Shown here: piece after piece, positions 1 through 9,338 of the stretch
Position numbering within the stretch: position 1 is the stretch's first letter
How the letters are laid out: the number at the start of each line of letters is the position of its first letter
Source: Verrucomicrobiota bacterium
Lineage (GTDB): Bacteria; Verrucomicrobiota; Verrucomicrobiia; Verrucomicrobiales; Akkermansiaceae
Assembly: GCA_026397725.1 (NCBI GenBank)
Contig: JAPLUI010000499.1
Span: 1-33,056, forward strand
Direction of reading: 5' to 3'
DNA: 33,056 bases
The notes under the pieces: model-generated
Database searches by the model: none
What the model saw: the letters and a program-made list of their open reading frames with translations, nothing else
What the model was told of the DNA's origin: nothing
Made by a program: the position numbers and the translations under genes

Positions 1-149
1 ATGCGCGTGCGCGCGTGCGAGTCAAGAATTATTTATTGCGCACATGAAATATATTTCGAACCGGCAGAATCGTTGGAAAATCAACGGATTCCGAATTCAG
101 CGGCCTCCGGCCGCGGGGCCTATGTCCAGAGATCTGGAGTTTTCGATTA

Positions 150-359
150 TTAGTCGGTCCCGTAGTTCTGAGGCAGGTTGGCTTCGATCCACTCGCGGGC
201 GAAGCGGTTGGAGATGGGTTTGAACGAGCGGGTCAGCGCCCTGCCGCCGAGCTTGAGACAGCGGATGCCGTCGAGCTTGGGCGTGGCAAGGACCGGGAAT
301 GGCAGCAGGTCGGGGCGCTCGCACTTGGAGGCGAGCATGGGCTTGGTGATCGTGTTCAT
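150..359 (-). pseudogene. N-terminal fragment of a phage-type ATP-dependent DNA ligase
   Basis: The 69-residue frame begins at an ATG at 359. It carries the nucleotidyl-transfer motif KLDGIR at residues 28-33, whose lysine would be adenylated, preceded by FPVLATP and followed by LTRSFKPI. This is the pattern of the N-terminus of small T7-like ATP-dependent DNA ligases. A stop codon follows NLPQNYGTD, roughly where the family would continue with a DGEL motif, so the rest of the adenylation domain and the OB-fold domain are missing. It lies just downstream of two other small minus-strand frames of phage-like character. I infer a decayed prophage or plasmid replication segment. It cannot be an active ligase as it stands. 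Confidence 0.7.
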
Positions 360-369
360 GGCGGGAAGG

Positions 370-656
370 TTAGAGAGTGATGCGGAAATGCGTGGCGACG
401 ATCTCGCGCACCAAGGGGTCTTTCGAGTTGCGGGCCACTTCGCGGGCAATCTCACGGGCGGCGGCGCGGCAGGCGCGAATCTCGGCGTTGGCCTTGCGGG
501 CGGCGCGGTTCATGTCATCCAACTCGCCGTCAACCATCGGGCGGATGCCGTCGTAGCACAGGCCGGTGCCGTAATCGGCGGGGTTGGAGACGAGGTGTTT
601 GGTGATGCGATCAACATTCCACCCGGCTTTTCGAGATAGCTGAACCGAAGGTTCAC
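370..656 (-). pseudogene. Frameshifted small gene, alanine/arginine-rich, unknown function
   Basis: Reading the minus strand, a convincing coding frame ends at 370 with VREIVATHFRITL and includes WNVDRITKHLVSNPADYG and RPMVDGELDDMNRAARK, a charged helical segment. An upstream GTG at 656 overlaps the stop of the previous gene (GTGA) and opens VNLRFSYLEKPG, but in a different frame. Joining the two needs a one-base shift near 615. Either the gene is frameshifted, or the real product is the 55-residue peptide from the ATG at 537. No family was recognised. Its tight packing with the ligase fragment suggests one former phage-like operon. Confidence 0.45.
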
Positions 657-862
657 CCGAAGGGCAGCGCCGGGGGGCGCTGGCAATCCTCCGCGCTCAC
701 GGTGAGCAGCCGGTGCCAGACATACTGGCCGAATCCGCTGGCCCACAGTTCAAGTGCCCAATATCCGGCCAGCTTTGCGTCGCCGCGCCGGATCGCCTTC
801 TGCATCGCGCTGGACACCGCCGGGAAGGGGTAGCCGCGCGTGGTGTGTAAGTGGTAACTCAT
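653..862 (-). CDS. Small phage/plasmid-type protein with an MgsA-like 'QKAIRRGD' segment, probably C-terminally truncated
   Basis: This 69-residue frame contains VSSAMQKAIRRGDAKLAGYW and then LELWASGFGQYVWHRLLTVS, followed by AEDC. The SxxQKAIRRGD...ALYWA...RLLxxxSED pattern resembles the C-terminal helical part of MgsA/RarA-type AAA+ proteins and free-standing small phage proteins with the same segment. In those relatives the SED motif is followed by further sequence. Here the frame switches to QRPPALPFG and stops, which suggests truncation. The stop overlaps the possible GTG start of the next frame. Biochemical function is unknown, and the family assignment is from memory of the motif only. 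Confidence 0.5.
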   Translation of the reverse strand: MSYHLHTTRGYPFPAVSSAMQKAIRRGDAKLAGYWALELWASGFGQYVWHRLLTVSAEDCQRPPALPFG

Positions 863-1496
863 CGTTTGCTAGAATAGCGGTTTGGCACACGCCGTGAAAG
901 CAGTTTTGAACGCCATTTTTCTAAAGCTTCACCGACTGGCGGCGGGGGACATCCATTGCCACGCGGTCCTGGCTCTTGTAGGTTTCAAGGCTTAGGATAC
1001 AGTGCTTTGTCTGGGTCAGCGCCATCTTGCAGTCTTGGGGCTTCTCCGCTTCCAGCCGCCCACAAGGTGCGTTAGCGTATCGCCCTTCTTCTTCCTCTTG
1101 CCGCCCCACCGAAAGCACCGCCTTCCCATAACTGACGCGAACTCACAAGCCGCACTCTGAACGGGAACTAGAAAAAGATTCCCAAAAAAGTCCTTGGCTT
1201 TGCGAAGCGGGTGGGTATTCTCCCCGCAAGAACATCCCCAATCAAATTCGCAACTTCCTTTTTCCCCGACACTTCCTTTTTCCCCACCCACCCACTGAAA
1301 CAACCGCCCCCCTTCCGCCCAGTCCCCGAGCTGCACCGTTCTCATGCACGGTCATCCCACGAGCAGTTTTCCGGCAGTCATGGAATCCCTATCGGGTTCC
1401 GTGCAAGGAGGTCGTCGCCAGTTTGACCGGGCGGGATTGCATCCTGAGCCGATCCCGAGTTGCCCCTTTGGTCGCATTCGCCACTGGCCATCCCGA
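863..1496. other. Intergenic stretch with no supported gene; contains an 18-bp tandem duplication
   Basis: No open frame here has the composition or motifs of a real protein. A direct 18-bp tandem duplication with core ACTTCCTTTTTCCCC lies at 1253-1288. An AAGGAGG string at 1405-1411 resembles a ribosome binding site, but no start codon at a good distance is in frame with the downstream RHS gene. The stretch probably holds the promoter of the RHS operon, but I cannot identify -35/-10 boxes with confidence. Confidence 0.4.
1253..1288. repeat. 18-bp tandem duplication
   Basis: Two adjacent units, 1253-1270 and 1271-1288, share ACTTCCTTTTTCCCC and differ only in the last bases. The pyrimidine-rich unit lies about 210 bp before the RHS start. 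It could be a replication-slippage product or part of a dispersed repeat. Confidence 0.6.
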
Positions 1497-4400
1497 ATGG
1501 ATATTGGCGTGCGTGCGATGCTGCCGCTGCTTGTGCTTGGCCTTCTTGCCGCTCCAGCCCTGCTCGGGCAGGGCAGTGGAACCTCCGGCGGCGGCAGCGT
1601 GAGCCCCTACTACGGTTCCTTCGCCACCGAGGTGCCCATCGCCATTCCCGGTTTCCGGGGCCTCGAACCGGCCGTCAAGCTCACCTACAACTCCAGCGGC
1701 GGGAATTCCCTCGCCGGGTTGGGCTGGAGCCTCTCCGCAGGCTCGTCCGTGATCGAGCGCGGCCGGCCCGGTGGCGGCACCCCGGCTTACGACTCGACCG
1801 ACGCCTTCTTCATGGACGGCATGGAGTTGCTCCCGTCCGACATCCAGGGCGGCACTCACTGCACCAAGGTCCAGAACTACGCCCGCATCGAGCGTGACGC
1901 CGCCAACGACCGCTGGGTCGTCACCGGCACCAACGGCAACCGCGCCACCTATGAACCCAAGCTCACCCGCCCCGAGGGCACCTTCCGCTGGCTGCTCACC
2001 AGCATCGTCGATCCCCACGACAACACCGTCACCTTCACCTACTTCCAGGACGGCACCGACGACTGCTACCCGCGCACCGTCGAATACAACGGCGCGGCGG
2101 TCACCATGAACTGGGATATCCGCCCCGACACGATGCTTTTCGCCGACGGGAAAGGCTTCCGCACCACCCGCTACCGGCTGAAATCCATCGATGTCACCGT
2201 GGGCGGCCAGCGTGCCCGCGCCTACGGGCTCGCCTACGGCACCAGCCCGGATTCGTTCCGCTCGATCCTCACCGGCGTCACCCAATACGGCCGCGACGCC
2301 AGCCTCGCCCCGAACGGCACCATCACCGGCGGCAGTTCCCTGCCCCCGATGCAGTTCGGCTGGTCAAGTGGGTCGAATGCCACCTACGCCGCCCGCGTCA
2401 ATGACCTCACCGACGGAGCCAACCACACCGGCACCGCCCGCCTGCTCGACGACGTGAACGGCGACGGGAAAGCCGACATCATCTACCTCAGCGCCTCGTC
2501 CGCCCACTGCTACCTCAGCGAGGGCTTCGGCAACTTCGGCGCCCGCGTCTCCGACGACATCGGTCAGAACCTGCCCTCCCACACCCGCGCCACCGGCGAC
2601 TTCAACAACGACGGCAAGGCCGACCTGATCTTCATCGGCGATTCCGACATCCAGGTTTTCCTTGGCGTCGGCAACGGCACCTTCTCCGACCGCGTGCTCA
2701 CCCAGGCGCCCGGCGGCCATTCCGGCGAGACCCGCTCCATGGCCGATGTGAATGGTGACCAACGCACCGACATCCTCTACATTTCAGCCACCCGCATCAC
2801 CGTCCTGCCCGGCCAGGGAAATGGCGGCTTCGGCACGGAAATCGTCACCACCGCCAGTGGACTCGGCGCCGCCGAGGACAACCGCCTGCTGGCCGATGTG
2901 GACGGCGACGGGCGCAGCGACCTCATGATCGTCGAGGACGCCGCCTTCAAGGTCCTGCGCAGCAAGGGCGACGGCACCTTCGCCGCCGCCATCGTCGGCT
3001 CCACCGGCGGGGCCAGCTTCACCGGCCGCGCCCGCCGCAATGCCGACCTCAACGGCGACAACAAGACCGACCTGCTCTACATCGGCGACTCCGCCGTCTC
3101 CACTTTCCTCAGCAAGGGCGACGGGAGCTTCGGCCCCGAGATCGTCCACGCCCTCGGAGCCACCCTCGCCGGCTACGACCGCTACCTCGACGACGCCAAC
3201 GGCGACGGCAAACCCGACCTCCTGTTCCTCAAGGACGACGCCATCACCGTCTTCCCCGGCGTGGGCGACGGCACCTTCCGCGCCCGCATCGACAGCTCGC
3301 CCGGCACCGCCATCGCCTCCGGCCACACCCGCACCCTCGCCGACGTGGATGGCGACGGCAAGGGCGACATCGTCTGGCTCGATGACGACGACACCGCCGT
3401 CTGCCTCGCCAACGGCCCGCATCCGGACCTGATCGTCTCGATGGCCAACGGCATCGGCGGCGCCACCCAGATCGACTACCAACCATCTTCCCGCTGGGAA
3501 AACACCTACCTGCCCCGCGGGATGATCCTCCAGACCGTCGAGACGCTCACCACCGCCGATGGCCGCGGCACCTCCGCCTCCACCAACTACATCTACGCCG
3601 GCGGCCTCTGGTCCATCGACGACCGCCGCTTCCTCGGCTTCCGCCGCGTCTCCGCCGTCATCGACCCCGAGGGCAACTACACCGAGACCTACTACTTCCA
3701 GCGCGTCGGCTCGATCAGCAAGCCGGAATACACCTACTTCAAGAACCCCGACGGCAAGATCTACAACTACTCCGCCTATCGCTATACCGAGAACCTCGCC
3801 CCGCCCTACACCTCGCTCCTCACCGAACGCTGGGACTACGAGATGTATCTCACGGACCGGGGTCGCCGCACCCTCGTCCAGTTCGCCTACGACCGCTACG
3901 CCAACGTCGTCGCCAGCTACGAACACGGCGACTACGACCGCCCCGGCGACGAGAAAACCACCCTGCGCGGCTACTTCCCCAACCACACGAAATACATCGT
4001 CGGCCTGCCCGCCTACGAGAACGTCTATGAAGGCATCGGCGACCGGAGGAGGTTGCTCCAGCGCGCCCTCTCGCTCTACGACGGCAACACCGACCACCGC
4101 GCCATGCCCCTGCGCGGCGACCTCACCGAGAAACGCGAGTGGGACGACTACAAGGGGCGATATATCGTCGGAAAGGCAGAATACGACCGTTTCGGAAACG
4201 TCGTCCGCCGCATTGATCCACGGGGGCAGGAGTGGCGCACGGTCTTCGATCCTGCATACCACATCTTCGTCGTGGAGAATCGCAATCCACTCAATCAAGT
4301 GGCGCGGACAACCTGGGATCCAGTGTCAGAGTTGAGAACCTCGGAACTGGACCCCAACGGGGCCGCGAACGACTACTATCACGACATGTTTGGGCGCGTA

Positions 4401-7283
4401 ACCAGCATCCGCATGCCGGACGGCAGCATCTCGCGGAGCGAATACCTCGACTGGGGCAACCCAATCAGCCAGCGCGTGCGCACGATTGTGCCTGACGGTA
4501 CACCGGATGGGTTGTGGGCCGAGAGCTATCAGGACGGCCTGGGGCGAGTTTACAAAACGGTCATCGAGGGCGGGGTCACCACCGAAAAGCAATACCGGTC
4601 AACCTCGGAGAACATCTCGGCAGAAAGCCTGCCCTATGGACCGGGCGATCCCGTCAAATGGATCACCCACGACTTCGACGGAGCCGGCCGTTTGCGCCTG
4701 ACTCGGCTGTCGGACGGGACGACCGCCGAGGTAGTCTATGGCATTGATTCCGAGGGCCGTCCCTACATCGCCAACTATGATGAACTTGGACGCGAGAAGG
4801 TCACTTGGAACGACGCATACGGCAGGCTCAGCCAAGTGCGCGAAACTGTTAGCGGTCGGCACGCTTTCACGACCTACGCCCATGATGCTGTCGGCCGCCT
4901 CGCCGCAGTGATCGATGCCGCCGGCAATGTCTCCCGCTTCCACTTCGACAGCCTGGGACGTAAGATCTCAGTGGCGACCCCGGGCATGGGGGAATGGTTG
5001 TATGCGTATGACGACGGGGGCCTCGCAGTTTCCCAGACCGATGCCCGTGGGATGACCACGCGGTTCACCCACGATCCGGTGGGTCGGCAGGTGACGAAAA
5101 TGGATGCCGACGGCAAGGAAACCCGCTGGCTATACGATGCGCCGGGCTACGGTGCCTCCATCGGGCGGCTTTGCCGCGTGGATTATCCCAGTGGTTCAGA
5201 AACGGCCTTCCATGATCTGCGCGGTCGCGTCACCTCGGTTTCGCGAACCGTGGCGGGCGTCACCGAAGCCGTCCGTTCGGAACTCGATGCCATCGGCCGC
5301 CTCACCCGCATGATCTATCCCGATGGGGAGGTGGTCACCTACAGCTACGACTCGCAGAGCCGGATGCGGTCGGTTTCCGGCTATGTCACCGACATGCAGT
5401 GGACCTCCGGCGGGCAGTTGCAGTCGATGACCTATGCCAACGGCACCGTCTCGACATTCGACTACGATCCTGACCGCCAATGGCTCGACCGTTCGCGGGT
5501 CACCGGCCCTCATGGGCTGATCCACGATGCCGCTTACACCTATAATGCGGCGGGTGCGGTCTTCAGCGCAGCCTCCGCCTCTGACCCATCACTCAACTAC
5601 ACAACCACCTACGACGATCTGAACCGCCTGCTCTCGGTCGAAGGAGGACAGACCCAGAGCTTCGGGTATGATACTCTCGGCAATCTCATCTTCAACTCGG
5701 AGTTGGGCACCTACTCGTATCCCGACCGTTCCCGTCCCCACAGCGTGGTCCAGGCCGGCCGCGACTCCCTGAGCTACGATGCCAACGGCAACCGCCTGAA
5801 TGATGGGTCGCGATCCTACACATGGAACGCCGAGAACCAACTGGCCGCCGCCTCCCGGGACGGACAAACGACCTCGTTCGCGTACGACCACACGGGAAGC
5901 AGGGTGCGGCGATCCGGGGCGTCCGGCGAAACGCTTTCATTCGGCCCTTTGGTCGAACGAGTTGATGGCAAGCGGGTGAAGTATGTCTATGTCGGATCAA
6001 TGCTGATCACCCGGCGTGACGAGAACGGTCCCGTCTGGTATCACGCCGACCGCCTGGGTTCCGTCCGGGCCATGACCGACGCCTCGGGATCCGTGGTCAG
6101 GAACTACGGGTATTCACCCTTCGGTCAGACTAGGGGCGCGAGCGATATAGCCGCCAATGACCGTGGTTTCACCGGCCACCGCCGGGACGCCGATACCGGT
6201 CTCCTCTTCATGGGGGCTCGCTACTACGACCCCTCCACCTGCCAGTTCGTCTCCCCGGACAGCATCGTTCCCGATCCCGAGAACCCGCAGGCGCTCAACC
6301 GCTATTCTTACGTTTACAATGATCCGCTCAACAACACCGATCCCACCGGACATGCGCCGGTTGTGGTGGCAGTCATCTCCGCTGCGATGGTTTCATCCAC
6401 ACCAGCCATTGCAACCTGGGTTGCCGTCACCGCTTGGGTTGGGGCGGGACTCAGTGTAGCCGGCTACTTTGCCAAGGATCCGATATTGTCCTCTGTCGGA
6501 GCCGTGATGCTGGGTTTCGCGGGAGGCTGGGCCACTGCACCTGCCGGAGCGACCAGTGGAGCTCTTTTTGGTGGTGGGATATTGGGCGGCAGTGTGGCTG
6601 CCTCCACGTCGCCTTTGAGTCCGTTGGACCCCGGCACCAAACAAGCGATCGGCTGGGCTTACAGCGGTTTCGGGAAAATCAACAGTATGGAGGCTGCCGT
6701 GGAGCATTCGCTTTACATCGCCACCACCGAAGCAGCAAGGGCTGGGGTGAGCGCAATCGAACGAAAGGCAGGCATCAAGAGCGGCATGCTCAATGATGTG
6801 CTTACGGTGGCATCGGTGGCTGGAACCATTATCCCTGGCTGGAGCCGCTACAGTAGGGAGGGGAAGGATGGGGTGAACATCGTCGGCGTAGGCCATCGGG
6901 ATGCAATCGGAGGAGTTTTTGACGTGGTCGACATCGCCCTCGCCTACCAAGGAATGCTTACTGGTTCCGCCGCCGCCTACGCAATGGATAGCGGGAGGCC
7001 GCTTCACGTCACGGGCCATAGTTTGGGGGCTGCCGATGCGAATAACCTCGTAGCTCTCGGCTATGCGAGTTCAGCGACAGTCTTTTCGCTCCCATTCGGA
7101 CGCGCGCAAGCGCCCGGTGTCCAGGCAAACCTTGGCTCCCGGGACCTTGTGAACGGCGGATCATTCGGGATGATCTTCAGCCCTTTCGCCAATCGCGTTG
7201 ATCAGAGTCGGAGCGCTGCAGCGTCCATGAGCGGCGGTCTTCTCAAATATCACGGTCTCAAATATGGATACGGTGTGGAATGA
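1497..7283 (+). CDS. Secreted SpvB/FG-GAP/RHS-repeat protein with putative lipase-like C-terminal toxin tip
   Basis: The product is about 1928 aa from the ATG at 1497; ATG 1518 and an open upstream extension to 1344 are alternatives. A hydrophobic signal peptide covers about residues 8-24. Residues 37-115 match the SpvB/TcaC N-terminal domain (YYGSFATEVPIAIPGFRGLEP). Seven FG-GAP/VCBS-like repeats with DxNGDGKxD calcium-loop motifs follow at about 150-bp spacing (2452-3360), then many YD/RHS repeats. The RHS core ends with GARYYDPSTCQFVSPDSI and the conserved DPTG at residues 1615-1618. Family knowledge says this core forms a cocoon that encloses and self-cleaves a C-terminal toxin. The 310-residue tip begins with hydrophobic segments and contains TGHSLGAAD, a GxSxG nucleophile-elbow motif with Ser1842, so a lipase/esterase effector is plausible. 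No obvious immunity gene follows. It is the first gene of the plus-strand block, 47 bp before the next. Confidence 0.9.
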   Translation: MDIGVRAMLPLLVLGLLAAPALLGQGSGTSGGGSVSPYYGSFATEVPIAIPGFRGLEPAVKLTYNSSGGNSLAGLGWSLSAGSSVIERGRPGGGTPAYDSTDAFFMDGMELLPSDIQGGTHCTKVQNYARIERDAANDRWVVTGTNGNRATYEPKLTRPEGTFRWLLTSIVDPHDNTVTFTYFQDGTDDCYPRTVEYNGAAVTMNWDIRPDTMLFADGKGFRTTRYRLKSIDVTVGGQRARAYGLAYGTSPDSFRSILTGVTQYGRDASLAPNGTITGGSSLPPMQFGWSSGSNATYAARVNDLTDGANHTGTARLLDDVNGDGKADIIYLSASSAHCYLSEGFGNFGARVSDDIGQNLPSHTRATGDFNNDGKADLIFIGDSDIQVFLGVGNGTFSDRVLTQAPGGHSGETRSMADVNGDQRTDILYISATRITVLPGQGNGGFGTEIVTTASGLGAAEDNRLLADVDGDGRSDLMIVEDAAFKVLRSKGDGTFAAAIVGSTGGASFTGRARRNADLNGDNKTDLLYIGDSAVSTFLSKGDGSFGPEIVHALGATLAGYDRYLDDANGDGKPDLLFLKDDAITVFPGVGDGTFRARIDSSPGTAIASGHTRTLADVDGDGKGDIVWLDDDDTAVCLANGPHPDLIVSMANGIGGATQIDYQPSSRWENTYLPRGMILQTVETLTTADGRGTSASTNYIYAGGLWSIDDRRFLGFRRVSAVIDPEGNYTETYYFQRVGSISKPEYTYFKNPDGKIYNYSAYRYTENLAPPYTSLLTERWDYEMYLTDRGRRTLVQFAYDRYANVVASYEHGDYDRPGDEKTTLRGYFPNHTKYIVGLPAYENVYEGIGDRRRLLQRALSLYDGNTDHRAMPLRGDLTEKREWDDYKGRYIVGKAEYDRFGNVVRRIDPRGQEWRTVFDPAYHIFVVENRNPLNQVARTTWDPVSELRTSELDPNGAANDYYHDMFGRVTSIRMPDGSISRSEYLDWGNPISQRVRTIVPDGTPDGLWAESYQDGLGRVYKTVIEGGVTTEKQYRSTSENISAESLPYGPGDPVKWITHDFDGAGRLRLTRLSDGTTAEVVYGIDSEGRPYIANYDELGREKVTWNDAYGRLSQVRETVSGRHAFTTYAHDAVGRLAAVIDAAGNVSRFHFDSLGRKISVATPGMGEWLYAYDDGGLAVSQTDARGMTTRFTHDPVGRQVTKMDADGKETRWLYDAPGYGASIGRLCRVDYPSGSETAFHDLRGRVTSVSRTVAGVTEAVRSELDAIGRLTRMIYPDGEVVTYSYDSQSRMRSVSGYVTDMQWTSGGQLQSMTYANGTVSTFDYDPDRQWLDRSRVTGPHGLIHDAAYTYNAAGAVFSAASASDPSLNYTTTYDDLNRLLSVEGGQTQSFGYDTLGNLIFNSELGTYSYPDRSRPHSVVQAGRDSLSYDANGNRLNDGSRSYTWNAENQLAAASRDGQTTSFAYDHTGSRVRRSGASGETLSFGPLVERVDGKRVKYVYVGSMLITRRDENGPVWYHADRLGSVRAMTDASGSVVRNYGYSPFGQTRGASDIAANDRGFTGHRRDADTGLLFMGARYYDPSTCQFVSPDSIVPDPENPQALNRYSYVYNDPLNNTDPTGHAPVVVAVISAAMVSSTPAIATWVAVTAWVGAGLSVAGYFAKDPILSSVGAVMLGFAGGWATAPAGATSGALFGGGILGGSVAASTSPLSPLDPGTKQAIGWAYSGFGKINSMEAAVEHSLYIATTEAARAGVSAIERKAGIKSGMLNDVLTVASVAGTIIPGWSRYSREGKDGVNIVGVGHRDAIGGVFDVVDIALAYQGMLTGSAAAYAMDSGRPLHVTGHSLGAADANNLVALGYASSATVFSLPFGRAQAPGVQANLGSRDLVNGGSFGMIFSPFANRVDQSRSAAASMSGGLLKYHGLKYGYGVE

Positions 7284-7329
7284 CAATTATATTTTTGGGA
7301 ACTTAGCTCAATCCGATCCAATACAATTT

Positions 7330-8256
7330 ATGAAAACGAATCAGAACCCATCACGAAGCGCGATCCTCGGCATGTGTGCGTTCCTTGCACTTGCCTTGAC
7401 CTCCCTCGCCGACGTCCCCCGCGTGATGACCTTCCAGGGCAAGCTCACGGACCCGCAGGGGCATGTGCTGGACGGGAACCACAAGCTCACTTTCCGCATC
7501 TACAACCAGGAGACCGGCGGCGGGGTGTTGTGGCAGGAGGTTCACGATGCGACGGCGGTGACCAAAGGGATCTTCGCGGTGCCGTTGGGAGTGACGACAC
7601 CGCTCAACCTGCCCTTTGACGCCCCATATTGGGTGTCCATCGAAGTGGGCACGGACGGCGAGATGTCGCCGAGGCAGCGCCTCACCAGCGCCCCGTATGC
7701 GATTCGGGCGGGCCAGGCCACGCAGGCGGACACGGCTACCCACGCCACGAGGGCTGATAGTCTGACAACCCCATTGGTCCTTCCCACCGGCACAGTCCTG
7801 ACATTTGCCGGTGTGAATGTGCCGAGCGGCTTCCTGCTTTGCGACGGCAGCAGCGTCTCCAGCCTCACTTACCCGGAACTCTTCGCCGCTCTCGGCAACG
7901 CATGGGGGATCGGTGACGGCACCCTTGATGCCCAAGGTCACACGAAGGATTTTCGCCTACCCGACTTTCGCGGAAAGGTGGCGGCCGGGCGCGATGGAAC
8001 CCAGACCGAGTTCAACGACATCGGCAAGACTGGTGGGGAGAAGGCGCACACGCTGACGGTGGCAGAACTGCCTGCCCATAACCATTCCTTGGCTGCGAAC
8101 CTTGGACCTAATGGTTCGGGAAGCGGAGAGTTGGAGGGAACTTATGGCAATGCTCACCGAATCAATGATAGCGGCACCACGGGTAGCGTGGGAAGCGGCA
8201 CTGCATTTAACGTCCTTCAGCCTTACGCCGTCGTGAACCACATAATTAAACACTGA
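7330..8256 (+). CDS. Exported phage tail-collar domain protein, paralog 1
   Basis: 308 aa from the ATG at 7330, chosen because a signal peptide (ILGMCAFLALALTSLA) follows directly. Residues about 30-140 form a domain starting PRVMTFQGKLTDPQGHVLDG that is almost identical in the two downstream paralogs. Next come a tail-collar (microcystin-dependent-protein-like) domain with SGFLLCDGSS, WGIGDGTLD and FRLPDFRGKV, and AELPAHNH. The last ~60 residues are unique to this copy and end in LQPYAVVNHIIKH. Tail-collar domains fold into trimeric fibre tips in phages. The signal peptide here argues for a surface or secreted role instead. The gene follows the RHS gene at a short distance. Confidence 0.85.
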   Translation: MKTNQNPSRSAILGMCAFLALALTSLADVPRVMTFQGKLTDPQGHVLDGNHKLTFRIYNQETGGGVLWQEVHDATAVTKGIFAVPLGVTTPLNLPFDAPYWVSIEVGTDGEMSPRQRLTSAPYAIRAGQATQADTATHATRADSLTTPLVLPTGTVLTFAGVNVPSGFLLCDGSSVSSLTYPELFAALGNAWGIGDGTLDAQGHTKDFRLPDFRGKVAAGRDGTQTEFNDIGKTGGEKAHTLTVAELPAHNHSLAANLGPNGSGSGELEGTYGNAHRINDSGTTGSVGSGTAFNVLQPYAVVNHIIKH

Positions 8257-8315
8257 ACCTTGCGAGCCTGATGGCAGCCTCTTGAATTCTTCCCCACTCA
8301 TCCCCACCACCGACT

Positions 8316-9281
8316 ATGAACACGCTAGCCAAGAAACCCTATCTCATCCTGTTCCTGATCGCCCTCGCTTGCATCATTCCGCCGTTTCTTAGTAAAGGTG
8401 ATGTGCCACGGGTGATGACCTTCCAGGGCAAGCTCACGGACCCGCAAGGTCATGTGCTGGACGGGAATCACAAGCTCACCTTCCGCATCTACAATCAGGA
8501 AACCGGCGGCGGGGTGTTGTGGCAGGAGGTTCACAATGCGACTCCTGTCACCAAAGGCATTTTCGCCGTGCCGCTTGGGGCCTCGACGCCGCTGAACCTG
8601 CCCTTCGACACGGCCTACTGGGTGTCCATCGAGGTGGGCACGGACGGCGAGATGTCGCCGCGCCAGCGGCTGACCAGCGCTCCGTATGCCATCCGGGCGG
8701 GACAAGCAACGCAGGCGGACACGGCCACGCACGCCACCACGGCGGACAGTCTCACCACGCCGCTGACCCTTCCAACGGGAACGGTCCTGACCTTCGCCGG
8801 AGTGAATGTGCCAAACGGATTCTTGCTTTGCGACGGCAGCAGCCTCTCCAGCCTCACCTATCCCGAACTTTTCACCGTCCTTGGCAGCAGTTGGGGCATC
8901 GGTGATGGAACCCTCGATACGCAAGGTCACACCAAGGACTTCCGCCTGCCTGATCTCAGGGGGCGGATGCCCGCCGGACGCGACGGAAGCCAAAGCGAGT
9001 TCAATGCCATTGGGAAAACAGGCGGGGCGAAGACGCATACGCTAGTGGATGCAGAAATCCCATCACATTATCATTTTGTCTTAAGGAATGAAGGAAGTGG
9101 AGCCGAAGTATCTAGCAGTAATGCGTTGGCTATGCATACGACGCGTGGCGGCGACGAGGCGGCCTACCTATCCGGCATAGCTTCCCCCGCAAACGCAGGC
9201 CGATCATCTTCAGTTGGTGGCGGCCAACCCCACAACAACCTTCCGCCCTTCGGCGTCGTGAACTACATCATCAAGTATTGA
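8316..9281 (+). CDS. Exported phage tail-collar domain protein, paralog 2
   Basis: 321 aa. It has a hydrophobic leader (YLILFLIALACIIPPFLS), then the same PRVMTFQGKLTDPQG domain as its neighbours and a tail-collar domain (NGFLLCDGSS, WGIGDGTLD, FRLPDLRGRM, GRDG). After KTHTLVDAEIPSHYH the sequence becomes unique: a serine/glycine-rich stretch, then GGGQPHNN and FGVVNYIIKY. The leader is nearly identical to that of paralog 3, so these two are the most recent duplicates. The 59-bp spacer from the previous gene and common orientation support co-transcription. The receptor or ligand is unknown. Confidence 0.85.
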   Translation: MNTLAKKPYLILFLIALACIIPPFLSKGDVPRVMTFQGKLTDPQGHVLDGNHKLTFRIYNQETGGGVLWQEVHNATPVTKGIFAVPLGASTPLNLPFDTAYWVSIEVGTDGEMSPRQRLTSAPYAIRAGQATQADTATHATTADSLTTPLTLPTGTVLTFAGVNVPNGFLLCDGSSLSSLTYPELFTVLGSSWGIGDGTLDTQGHTKDFRLPDLRGRMPAGRDGSQSEFNAIGKTGGAKTHTLVDAEIPSHYHFVLRNEGSGAEVSSSNALAMHTTRGGDEAAYLSGIASPANAGRSSSVGGGQPHNNLPPFGVVNYIIKY

Positions 9282-9338
9282 TCCACCCATCCCACGCCCC
9301 GATCCGCGACCATCCCAACCTCATCCCTCGCTCCCACC

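Noticed and set aside
1405..1425. AAGGAGG plus a TTG as the start of the RHS gene
   Set aside because: The TTG at 1423 is out of frame with the RHS coding sequence, which starts at the ATG just before the signal peptide.
2784..4298. Long open frame of about 500 codons antisense to the RHS gene
   Set aside because: It mirrors the C-ending codons of the RHS frame, is low-complexity Val/Gly/Ala-rich, and has no motif; a GC-rich antisense artefact.
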